64,000 nt of DNA from Strigamia acuminata (Eukaryota; Arthropoda; Chilopoda; Geophilomorpha; Linotaeniidae): the NCBI GenBank assembly GCA_949358305.1, contig OX442319.1:930001-994000 (forward strand), in the 5' to 3' direction. A model generated the notes under the pieces. That model made no database searches. It worked only from the letters and a program-made list of their open reading frames with translations, and was not told the DNA's origin. This document shows, one piece after another, positions 1 to 10,700 of this stretch. A program made the position numbers and the translations under genes. How positions within the stretch are numbered: the first letter of the stretch is position 1; each line of letters begins with the position of its first letter.

Positions 1-86
1 CTTAAAATAATAAATTTTTTCATTTAATTTTAGCATATACACACTATAATCAGTGGTATTAGTGATGACAATTTTTTCTTGCACTA

Positions 87-753
87 CCGTCTTCCCCCGA
101 AAAAAGGACCATGGTGTTGTATTCGAATACAACACCATGGTGTTATGTTCAGCTAATATCATGTAAGTTTTCGAAAAAGTAAAATTGTTATTTACTCTAT
201 TAATTTGTATTCATTACGCCGATTAAAAAACAAGAAAAATATATAAATTAACAAAAACAACGATATACTGTACGTATAAAATATTTTTATACAAATCTGA
301 ATATAACACCATGTTGTATTTGAAAACAATCAGAAATCCAAATATAACACCATGAGGGTATATTCGAATATAAACACAATGGTGTTATAGCTGAAACGGT
401 GTTACCGTATTTTATCAATTAAGAGCCACGACTCTTATTCAGAACTGCCATTTTTGTCAGCAATTACAATTTCGGTTTTTCGTTTGTTACATTTGTTTAA
501 TGTAACAAACGAAGTCTGAACGTCACGAATGAAGCGTGCGTTCATCGTTCATGAGGTTAAATACGGAAACAATACCGTAATTTTGCAAAAATACGGTATT
601 CTTGGTGTCGCGACTACTATTCAAGGGCGGTTACAATTCGAGGGCAACTCTTAATCGGTAAAATACGATATATTCGAATTTTTCAACAATGTTTCACAAC
701 TTACAGTTTTCAAACAAACTCGAATACAACACCATGATGTTATTTTCGAGGGT
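87..753. mobile_element. TIR element, family A (interrupted copy)
   Basis: Non-coding element rich in the palindrome ACCATGGTGTTGTATTCGAA and its reverse. Its left end, TA-CCGTCTTCCCCCGAAAA, matches the ends of the copies at 50147-50538 and 34495-34950. The right end is cut by the element at 757-1148. It contains a second MITE at 405-668; without that insert it aligns along its length with the 50-kb copy. TA target duplications suggest Tc1/mariner-type mobilisation; no transposase is encoded. Confidence 0.6.
405..668. mobile_element. 264-bp MITE, family B, nested in family A
   Basis: Inverted termini CCGTATTTTATCAATTAAGAG and CTCTTAATCGGTAAAATACG are flanked by TA on both sides (403-404 and 669-670). 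The copy of the host element at 50 kb reads straight through the same place with a single TA, so the empty site is visible in this window. Other copies lie at 33438-34004 and 46431-46683. There is no coding capacity. Confidence 0.75.
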
Positions 754-756
754 ATA

Positions 757-1148
757 CTCTGGCTTATCGTAAGTGGGTACCCAGTTCCTATTGGCCAAGC
801 CTGTTTACTCCTAACTGCTGCCTTTCCATTACCACCAGGAAATGCAGTTTTGTTGTGTTTTACATTTGTGTGATCATTGTAATGGTTGAAATGATTTTAA
901 TTTGCTATTATTTACTAATAAAATGTTTTAAGAAACCATAAAGCAATGTTTTCTGCTGTTATTTTTTCAAAATACCTGTTTGTTCTGTTCGTTTAGTTTG
1001 GTTACTAAGTCAGGAAAGCAACCATTTTTTGAATTTTATGATTGATTGTTTTTACTCAACATGTATTTTGGCCTATTTTCATGTATACTTCCACCAGTAA
1101 AATGGCTTGGCCAATAGGAACTGGGTACTCACTTACGATAAGCCAGAG
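757..1148. mobile_element. TIR element, family C
   Basis: About 390 bp with inverted ends of roughly 47 bp, starting CTCTGGCTTATCGTAAGT and ending with its complement, flanked by TA. Related copies are at 2340-3588 (interrupted) and about 20753-21148. It is non-coding and probably a MITE. Confidence 0.7.
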
Positions 1149-1189
1149 TATAGTAATGTTATTAAGAACAATTTATATTTTAGGTGAAT

Positions 1190-1760
1190 CATTTTTTAAA
1201 AAATAGCTTATTTTAGGGAAGTTCTCTCCTTAATCACGCCTAGATTTGATGTTGGGTCAGAAGTAGTTACCCCTGGAATTGCTTGGGTTGGTTTAAAGCT
1301 ATCACGCAAAAAAATTCAAATTATTCTGTAAGCAGAAATGCTCCACTTCTGGAAATGATCTCAGCTTTGGTTTATCCTGTCCTTCAAGTGTGTTCTCTAC
1401 ATCCACCAGGTTGCCAGTTTTCTGTGGTTTTAATGTCTTAATCCAGACACAAATTACTCTTTTGAAGATTCTTTAGTCACTTCTAATATACTAGTAGGTA
1501 CCGGTAATTCTTCTTGTTTAATCAGAGCCAGAGTCATCCTTGGAATGATCTCAGATGTATCAATTTGTTCATCTTGGAAAGTAGTAGTCGTGAGTTTGGG
1601 GCCCAGAACGCCATTTGGTCTTCAACAAATTTAACATCATTAGACTCCACAATCCCATTTAATTCAGGAATCCAAATATGATATCCTTTTGTAACCAACA
1701 AATACCCAAGCATCACGCCTTGATAATCCTTATTATCCAATTCGCCTCTAAAAACTTTAA
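1190..1760 (-). pseudogene. Copia polymerase fragment
   Basis: The minus strand at 1534-1740 reads as the region after the Copia integrase core (motifs GYHIWIPELNGIVESNDVKF), typical of the integrase-RT linker in Ty1/copia elements. Downstream sequence to about 1190 is riddled with stops. No LTR was found beside it. This is a short decayed remnant and only the 1534-1740 segment is convincing. Confidence 0.45.
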
Positions 1761-2339
1761 TCAGTTACCGGTATTACATTTTAAAAATCGTCAGGTCTCT
1801 CGTTGACCCTCTATTTCAATTTTTATTACACGTTAAACTTTTCCACAGGCAAAATAAACACATTTTAGCTAGAAAGCCTTTGTGTCTGTAGGAAATAAGT
1901 AAGTTTATAATTACAACTGGATCCAACCATCGAAAAATAATTTAGACTTACTTGTTTTTTGTTGATAGATTTCATCGTCAGTGTCGGTGAAGAAATATGT
2001 CTAAAGAAAAAAATGGAAAAAAAAAAATCAACTCAATTATTTTAAAATTTGGATAGTCTATGTGCATGTGAATTTGATGAGGTTGGTTCGATTCTTCCGA
2101 GTCCATATCCACAAATTTCGTTTTTTTTTTTTAGAAAACATGCCTCTTTGAGGACGGGATTCGAGTAAATACGCCAAAAAGAAACAAAAAACCCTACGCA
2201 CCGGAACCATTGTGACTAATAGCAGATTGTGTACTTCGCCATTAGTCACACCAACCATAGAGGAATTTGTGCATACAAAGATAGACTACACACAGAACAA
2301 AGATGGAGCATAGAAATGATGCATTAGTTATAGCTAAAT

Positions 2340-3588
2340 ACATTAATTCCCATTGGTCCATAGCCTGATTACTCCTTACTGTGGCCTGTACAGGGTGAAC
2401 AAAAAGTCTGTATCTTTACTTAATATTTCTGAAAGTGCTGACATTGCATCTAATCTAATGATGGCAAAGTACTTAAGTTGGGTGGGGCAATCTTTTGGTG
2501 ACCCGAAATTTGACCTTGGGATGTTCCTTCAAGGTCATTTGAAAATTATCTCGGAAACCGTTAGAGATAGACAGAAATTTCCAATTGTAAACTTGTAGAG
2601 CAACATTTATTTAGTCTAAAAATGACTAATCCTCAAATCTTTTGTACTAAAATTTTCTAAGAAAATTGCAATTTTCTAAAGTAGACACAAGTCAAAGAAA
2701 AAATGCCCCAAATCGAAAAAGTGCCAAAAACGTGCTGATTAGACGTAAAATGACCCAAAAAATCTATTCCCCTAGTTGGAATTTGAATATCTGGCACCGC
2801 TGCAGAGATATGGGCAGAAAAGTCATAAAAAAATTCAGTTTTGTGCCCATATCTCTGCAACGGTACCAGATATGCAAATTCCAACCAAAGGAATCAATTT
2901 CTTGGGCCATTTTACGTCTAATCAGCACGTTTTTGTTAATTTTTCAATTTTGGCCTTTTTCAATTTTTTAGCCTTTGACTTGTGTCTACTTTGAAAATTG
3001 CAAATTTTCTTAAAATTTTTTAGTACAAAAGATTTGAGGATTAGTCATTTTTAGACTAAATGAATGTTGCTCTACAAGTTTGCAATTGGAAATTTCTGTC
3101 TATCTCTAACGGTTTCCGAGATAATTTTCAAATGACCTTGAAGGAACATCCCAAGGTCAAATTTCGGGTCACCAAAAGATTGCCCCACCCAACTTTAGTA
3201 CTTTGCCATCATTAGATTAGATGCAATGTCAGCACTTTCAAAAATATTAAGTAAAGATACAGACTTTTTGTTCACCCTGTATACTGCCACCAGTAAAAGT
3301 AGTTTTGTTATGTTTTTAATTTGCTAGATTATTATAATGAGTGAAAATGTTTGTTCAATTCAAAAAATAATGTTTTATGCTGTCAAAATGCATGTTTGTT
3401 CCGTTGGTTCAGCTTATTGGTTGCTTGTCAGGAAAGCAAGCCATTTTTGAGTTTTTCTATTAGTTGTTTTGCCTGGAAAGTATTCAAAATGTCAGCCAGT
3501 GTTTTGATCTATTTTTTGGTATCACTACACTAGTGAAATGGCTGGACCAATGGGAATTAATGCAACCTTATGATAAGCCAGAGTATAA
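2340..3588. mobile_element. TIR element, family C (interrupted copy)
   Basis: The right end (about 3534-3587) carries the family C terminus ending GATAAGCCAGAGTA. The left part begins near 2340 without the outermost bases. It is split by the 889-bp foldback element at 2391-3279. Outside that insert it aligns with the copy at 757-1148, including the CACCAGTAAAAGTAGTTTTGT stretch. Confidence 0.6.
2391..3279. mobile_element. 889-bp foldback element, family D
   Basis: Nearly the whole element is one inverted repeat. It begins CAGGGTGAACAAAAAGTC and ends with the complement GACTTTTTGTTCACCCTG, with TA on each side (2389-2390, 3280-3281). Short reading frames are mirror images of each other and not genes. 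A second copy, with a satellite-bearing insert, is at about 28486-30642. The CAGGGTG ends and TA duplication resemble Tc1/mariner-type non-autonomous elements. Confidence 0.75.
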
Positions 3589-6205
3589 TCAGTAGAAATA
3601 AAGGCAAATTTAATTACATGCACATATTTAAATATTGTAGGCTATTTAAAACAATTGCTGACGTAACCTAGAATGTGCATCGTTTGTTTGTCAATCTTTG
3701 ATTATCGGAATTGAAAACCGAAATAAAAACTGGAAATTCAACCGGTTTTTAGTTTCGTTCCAGTTTAATAAGAAATACAAATAGCGTAACACAAATACTA
3801 GTTCGCATCCGGGTCAGCTTCGGCTAAAAATTCGGGTATATAACTTATCTAGTTTTGGTTTTCAGTTCAGTTCAGTTCAGTTCAGTTCCAATTCGATCCG
3901 TCATAATAACAAACTTCAAAGGCAAAATAAAACCAAAGGAAAGAACGAACTTGTTCGATATACAGAGAGAGGGTTAGTCCCTGGGCTGATCTATTTCCTT
4001 TAGAACAGGATTACACATACTCTGTACGCAACCCCGAATATCTAGGTCAATTAAATACGGTACTGTAGCTACATCGGCAGGGCTCGAGAAAACTAAAAAC
4101 AATTCAGGGGTATACCAGCATATAACTTTTCGTATATTTTGCATACTGGGCTAGGAAATTTAGGCGCCAGGTACAAATTTTCAGGCACCAAGGCGACCCC
4201 TGTCAATAGGAATATAAAAAAATTGCCAAACTTGTCGCATTCAGTTACACAACCCCATAGAGGGTCGCGGCCCACAGTTTACTTGTAAGAAGCCGTTTTA
4301 GAAGACTAGCTTACTAGTTTCGCTTGGGTCAACAGCATTATTGGCTCGACTGTTTGACAAGACTTTCTGCTAGTGCGTACTGCGTACCACGTTTAGTCAA
4401 CTAGACTAGTACAATTGTGTACGTACCGTAGGTATTTTAGTTAATCTGCTTCCTTCAAATGTCTTGTTTTTATTTTCCCTAACGAGCCAAATGGTAACCG
4501 CATTAGCAGGAGAGGGGTTTGTGCAAGAGCTAGGGTAGATTAATAGGTTTCCCTTCTCCCTTTCAAACTTACCCCTCCCTCTTCTCTGTTTTCTATTGTC
4601 ATGCTGTTTTATGCAAAGCATATGCTCCATGCCCTCTTTCAGTATAAGCTTACACTACACTACTCGTGGTGCATTATTCACGCTTTGCATTTATTGCGTA
4701 AATGAAGGGTGAAAAAGAAGAGACTAATTACAAAAGCAATTTACTATTTGGTAAATGGGTGTAGCATTTTAATAGTAAAGTACATAGCACATAAACATGA
4801 TGTTTTTAAATAACGCAAATTGTAGCTGTTTTAATTTTTTTTTTAATCTGACAGGCTGGAGAAATTTGGCGGCAACCCGGAGACCAGAGAAAAGAAAGAG
4901 AGGGCGGGCTTCAAACCTGATGAGATGACAATTGTGAGAAAACAAAAGACATTTTCAGCATAAATTACGACTTGCATCGGTAAATAATAACATAATCGTG
5001 CATAAAACTTAACAAGTGGCGTATTCGAGGTATTCATGAAAATTTTTTTAAATTATTTTTTTAAAAACCAATAAAAATGTGGTTAAAAAAAAGATGGTGA
5101 TTTTGGATCCTACATTTGCACAATTTTCATCCCCAAAGAAATGCGTTCTTCTTCTTTCCATTTCTTGTTTTTATCAATTTTTCACAACTTTTAAATCGCA
5201 AACATTGAATACTTGTAATCCCGGATCTCGACAAGGTTCACAGCCACCATTTTACGCACGCTAGAATTTAAAAATGTACGGAGTATTTAAAAATGAATAT
5301 TTACTAGCTAAAATTAGCCGGTATCTTTGCAGTAAAAATGTATAAAATGTATAAAATGTATAAAATGTATAAAATGTATAAAATGTATAAAATGTATAAA
5401 ATGTATAAAATGTATAAAATGATTACGGTAGATTAAGTCCTTTAATGATTACTTTTCATCTATTTTTTCGTTTTTTACATGTGAAATGCAAAATCTCACA
5501 AATTTATTTTCACATAATCCGAAAAGAAAGAAAAATGCACGAATTTTTTACGTCCGAAGCGCCACATCTCATGTCAGATGGACTAGTGTACCATCAACTT
5601 GTAAAAATTTGTAAAAAGCAGCTTAAAAACTACCAGTTAGCACACTTTGATCAACAAATTTACTCGTTAGTCGTGTGTTGCTATTACTTTAAATTGCTAA
5701 GCAAAAAAATGTGTCGGACACTTCTTTCTTTCTTTCTTTCTTTCTCCGGGAAAGAAAATGCAACTGTTTGTGGCAAGCAGTAGCAATTGGCAAGCACATT
5801 GCAATGGCAAAGTAAAAACTGGCTTCCCTTCTCTTCCCTTCCCTCCCCTTCCCTCGCCTCGCCTTCCCTATGCTTATAGGGTCATCAACTCTCTTTTGAC
5901 AGCCACCACCTGCCTCTGCTCATGAATGGAAGGAAGGAAGGAGGGAAAAGGGACATGAAGGAAAGGAGAGCGAGAGAGAGAGAAAATCTTGTTCGGGTTT
6001 CGTTTAGTACAGACAGAATAAAATACAGCATTTCATTTCAATCTGTGTTAAAGAGTAAAAAACACATTCGAAAAATTTCATCCAAAAAAGTAAATCAATG
6101 ACAATGAATAAAAAATTAAAAATTAAAAATTAAAAATAAAAATAAACAAATAAAAAAATAAAAAAAATAAAAAAATAAAACTAATGGAAAGTAGTTTGCT
6201 CTTAC
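3589..6205. other. Fringe intron or intergenic DNA, no gene seen
   Basis: I find no convincing coding exon on either strand. The stretch holds simple repeats: a TTCAG run near 3858-3887, a 9-bp array at 5336-5420, TTTC repeats near 5726-5745, and purine-rich and pyrimidine-rich blocks at 5820-5995. Since the Fringe exon at 6206-6577 ends in a splice donor, this region is probably its first intron on the minus strand. Confidence 0.5.
5336..5420. repeat. 9-bp tandem repeat, unit TATAAAATG
   Basis: About nine head-to-tail copies of TATAAAATG. Each unit happens to contain a TATA-box-like string, but nothing else suggests a promoter; it is most simply a minisatellite. Confidence 0.9.
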
Positions 6206-6577
6206 CTGTTCTCTAGCCAGAACAAACCACGTGCTTATAATAGCATCGAGTCTAATGTTGTGAAAGTTTTTCGTAGTTTTCACACTGATAAATATTTGGT
6301 CCAATTGTATTGCCGAGTCCTCGTCATTCTCATTCTCATTCGTCGCGTTCATTTTCAAACTTAGCCCTGTCGTTTGCGTGAAAGGAGGCTCCACATCGAT
6401 GGCATTTTCTACGCCGTTGTTGAGTAGAACAAGAACACGGGGCGGGCGATTTTCACTTGATACAACTTGTTTGATCGAGTCTGAATTCTCGATGTACTGT
6501 CGCAGAAAAAGTGTCGTGTAGCCCATCAAACTCATAACCATTACAGCCTGGATGATCTTCTTGACCGACACCCTCAT
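6206..6577 (-). CDS. Fringe-like glycosyltransferase, first coding exon
   Basis: Fringe proteins are Golgi beta-1,3-N-acetylglucosaminyltransferases that extend O-fucose on Notch EGF repeats. This exon encodes 124 residues. It starts at the ATG at 6577; the open frame extends upstream only through non-ATG codons. Residues about 9-25 form a hydrophobic signal anchor, as expected of a type II Golgi protein, followed by a variable stem. The end carries the hallmark start of the catalytic domain, LDQIFISVKTTKNFHNIRLD, then a Trp-containing helix as in lunatic/manic/radical Fringe. The exon ends in phase 0 at a consensus donor, GAACAG|GTAAGA. The DDD metal-binding motif and the rest of the enzyme must lie in exons at lower coordinates, outside the window or unrecognised. 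Family assignment is firm; orthology within the family is not tested. Confidence 0.85.
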
Positions 6578-6960
6578 CTTTCTTGACCCGTCCGTCACCC
6601 GAACTCATCAAAATATATTAGAGAAACCAACAACAAAACTGACGTGTGGCTCCCGTGGCCTCCATCGACAAGTGTGTTACGAATTGCGCATGAGCGTACG
6701 TTCACCAATTGACACGCAGCGTCCTAGAACTTTCAAAAAAACTAGATGACGTCAACGCTCTCGGCGCTATTCCCCCATTAGTTATTCCATGTCGGGCAGC
6801 ACACTGTCGCCATCGGTTACTGTTTTGTGCCACCAGGGATAGTTTTCCATGGAGGAAAATAGTAGTCCAGCACGTCCAATCACGGCTCTTCTCACAGTTG
6901 GCCAATCACATCGCTTCATCTAACTTGGACAACAGATGGCGCCAAACTCGATTTCAGACT
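6578..6960 (-). promoter_or_regulatory. Probable Fringe 5' UTR and promoter
   Basis: This block upstream of the Fringe exon is less AT-rich than its surroundings. It contains a perfect palindromic CRE, TGACGTCA (6747-6754), and two CCAAT strings (6876-6880, 6902-6906). These are seen directly; promoter function is inferred from position and composition. No clear TATA box sits at the right distance. Confidence 0.4.
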
Positions 6961-6984
6961 GTTTGATTTGATCCAAGGAGTTAG

Positions 6985-7212
6985 ACATTCAATCGAATCT
7001 CCGACATGGGGTTCCGAATCCCGTTCAGAATCCCGAATCTTTAAATTTTAAAAAATGTTGAATTTTTTTGGAGAAAATTGGACTAAAGTTAAAATGTTTT
7101 ATTTAAATAATCAATAATCATCTAAATCTTTCCGAATCCCAATCGAATCCCATTCGAATCCTATGTAAGATTCGAATCTCTGACAAGCAGATTCTGATTG
7201 TCGTGCCCCCCC
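6985..7212. repeat. Dispersed repeat, family E
   Basis: Contains repeated CGAATCC-type strings and the end AGATTCGAATCTCTGACA...GCAGATTCTGATTG followed by a C run. The same arrangement recurs at 48480-48706 inside the ATF7IP-like gene, so it is a dispersed non-coding repeat of unknown class. Downstream to 7694 I see only a GAGG microsatellite (about 7405-7435) and no gene. Confidence 0.6.
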
Positions 7213-7694
7213 CGTTTGGTCCAATGTGTGGTTTCTTTACATTTTTTCACGTTTTAGAGATTTACGAGACGAGTTTTTCACCAATAAAATTTATTTACTG
7301 TACACCTAGAATTTTTTCACAAAAAATAGAAAAAATTAAAAAACTAAGAAAAAGTTTTAAAAAATATTGGAAAAAAAACAAACAAACCAAGAAAAGTAAA
7401 GAAATGGAGGGAGGGAGGGAGGGAGGGAGGGAGGGTCACCTCGTCGCCGTTTTGGGTGACGAAGTGATCAGCGACAAAGATGATCTCTTCCAGGGCAGTT
7501 ACAGAATAATTACATTTTCAAACTCATCAGGTCTCTCTGGCTCAACCTGTATATACTTAATTTACATGTGAATACATTTTTTTGAGACACACTACTTGTA
7601 AATTGTGAATTTTTGTTCCTGTTTTTTTATGTAAAAGATTATCTAGATCACCATGCAAATCTAAATCGTTAATTTACCAAAAAAAATAGAATGT

Positions 7695-7789
7695 TCACGA
7701 TTTGTTTACGTTTTGTTGAACACTAAATAGGATATTTTTATATACTTTGCTGTATATTTCTTCTGGAGTTTCGCATCCATCAATAGACT
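7695..7789 (-). CDS. NMRK: NMRK exon 6 (C-terminus)
   Basis: Encodes ESIDGCETPEEIYSKVYKNI and a short tail ending NVNKS before TGA at 7695-7697. It corresponds to the YLDGT strand and last helix of the family. The acceptor is TTTTTCAAG|A after a 67-bp intron. The nearest AATAAA on this strand that I see is near 7290. Confidence 0.85.
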
Positions 7790-10700
7790 CTTGAAAAAGT
7801 GAATATTTTGTTATTAGTTGAGATTTTCCATTTATTTGGTGAAATTTAATACACACCAACATCTCGTACATTTTCATCAATTTCAGCGCGATACATTTGG
7901 TGCATAGGCCACACACATTTTTCAAAAAATCCTGGAGGATCTGGTGGGTCGTAACTACGGATTCTTCGCCGAGTCCAACACTCTTCCTTATTGAGGACAA
8001 TGTAGAATTTTTTATTACAAATTTGTTCGATTGGTCTGAAATATACAAATTCAATTACTTAATATTGTTTTAATAAATTTTTATTTTTTTAATTATTAAA
8101 ATCTATATTTCTTCGACTCTTAAGACAGACGCCATCGATTGTAACATGCACCGTGTTTGCAGAGATGTTGATCATATACAGTACAGTACTTTGATTTTCC
8201 CGCAGGCCTCCTTTAGCGCTAAAAGTGCGCCTTAGAATCGTATCGACTGAACGAAAAGAATTTATGTGATGCACACAAAGAAAACGAGTCGAAAATATAT
8301 TCGAATAGACTTAGGTTTCCTGTACAGAGAAGTAACTACAAAAAAAAAATACAGTCATACTGCCATGTCGAGTCTGAGTCAGCAGTGTCTTGATGCCAAG
8401 TTCAGACACTTCCGATTATTCCATTACTTGCACACACAACATAAAAGTCTCAAATGGTTATTCCATCTGTTATTATTTCTAAAAAGATAAAGAAGCCTTT
8501 TTTTGTTTGAATTATGAGGTGTGCATACACAGAGAATTTTTTAGTTCTATATTTGTATTGAGATAGCAGAAGTCGGTGTCAATTTAAAGTGAACACAATT
8601 TTCCTTGAAATAACAGACAAAATGAAAGCTTCTTTCAATTGACTTCTCAACCACCAGACTAGAAAAAAGTTAGCGGTACCGGTATGCCTTTTACTTTTTT
8701 CTTGAAAAAACTTTACCTAAAATTTAGGATCAAATTTCCATCTAAAAGGAGGATTCCTGGAACTCTTTCAGGTGTTGTTGCGACAATGTTTTTTACATCA
8801 CGCAGTAGTTTCTCGAATTTCACACTTGATACAACTAATGAAAAAATACGGTATTAAAAAGAAAAAATAATGTGCAGGCATGCAGGTTTATCATATTCAT
8901 TTTGCTTACTGTCCCAATTCGCATGTTTCAATTCCGGTATTATTACATGTTTGCTGCTATTTTCAGGCTGTCGAATGAAGAGTTTTGTAAAATCCAGATT
9001 TGGATTTAATGTTTAGTAATGATTTCAATTTATGTTTAATTTTAGTGTTTTATTTCGAAAAGTGTTTTAAGTCTCTTTGTAATTGTTTTTATCGAATATC
9101 GAATTGTATTGGTAATGTTTTAACGACAATAGTGTTTTTTGATCGAGGGACACCAAGAGTGCCCTCTGGTGTGTAATCTGTAATTTTGACCGGTCCTTGT
9201 TGACCGGAAGTTGACCCCGTTTTTGGGATTGACCACCATCTTTTTTACCTGTATCATCGTGTGTCACCACGCGATTTTCCTTGTTAAAATCTTCAACGAT
9301 TAAAATTAGTTAAGTTTAAAAATACGTCTCAAATTGTTGCTCGCGCGTGCTGCAATCGCAGCTAGATTATTTCGAAGTCTCGAAATTGGTGCCGAAACCC
9401 GGGAGAAAAATCCAGGAACCTGAAGAACTGAAATCTATAAAAACCGCAAGTAAAATTTGAGAAAAATAAAAAATGGCCGAAGATCTCAACGTGATCAAGT
9501 CACAACGAACAGTGGCCAGAAGAATGACGACCGCCACTATAACCAAGGCGAAAACGATTCTTGCGGCAATACCACAGAATGAACTCGAACTAAAAAAAAT
9601 TAAGGCCAACCTGAAGGCCAAGTCCGCCGAATTAAAGGCGTTAGACGGAAAAATATTGGCGGCGTTGGTTGACGACGACGAGATCGACCAAGAAATCACA
9701 CAGTGCGAAACTAATTATAATGAGAAGATAATCGACTGCGAGGTCGAGCTCGAAGAAGCGCTGAAGAAAATGAATGCGCTGGCAATCGCCCCGCCACTCG
9801 CACCGATCACCAACAATTACCATGGTACCGTTAATGCCCCGCACGAGACGACGATGCGACTCCCCAAGTACGAGGCCATAAAATTCAGTGGCGACCCCCT
9901 CGAATGGGATGATTTCTGGGGGAATTTCGAAATCAGCATCGATTCGAAGCCTAACATCACAAATAAAAGCAAGTTAGTGTATTTAAAGTCGTATTTGGAC
10001 GGTGAAGCGGCGCTCGTGTTGAAAGGACTGCCGCCAACTGATGAGAATTACCCCGTCGCCAAGGAACTTTTAATTGAACGTTACGGGCGAAGTGACGTTA
10101 TTCTCAGTGCGCACATGAGAGCGTTAATGAAAATGCAACCTGTAAAAGATATTTTAGACCCCGTGCCTCTTCAAAAGCTCTACGACCGCTGCGAGTCACA
10201 CGTGCGCGGATTGTTGGCGTCAAAAATGAACACTGAAGCTATCGATGCGACAGCTTGTCCGCTGATATTGGGTTTGGTCCCAAAACAAATTTCACTAGAC
10301 TTTTCGCGACAACACCCTGATGGGAAATACAAAGCAAAAGACTTATTGGACATGATTCGAGCTGAACTAATTCATCATAGCAAAATTGATAGTTTTCAGG
10401 ACCTGCATCGCACTAAAGACCAGGAGAAGTCGGGAAAAGCAGAAAAACAGGACACGGAGAAGACATTTCGCAAGAACAACGATCGTGTCCCGTCTGCTCG
10501 AGTATTGAGCACGATGATCGCCAACTGCATGTTTTGCAGTAAGACCCACGAACGTGACGGCTGTTCCACGACTGCAGCGGAGCGAAAAGAATACGTGGTT
10601 AAAAATGGACGGTGTTTTAAGTGCTTAAAAAAGGGGCACACGTCGAAAACGTGCTCCTACCGAATCACGTGTAAGATTTGCCAACGAAATCACAATCCTT

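Noticed and set aside
2657-2994. Mirror-image frames on both strands around 2.7-3.0 kb
   Set aside because: Both arise from the arms of the foldback element; identical peptides appear on opposite strands.
5336-5420. Nine tandem TATA-box-like strings as a promoter cluster
   Set aside because: Perfect 9-bp periodicity marks a minisatellite, with no transcript-like sequence nearby.
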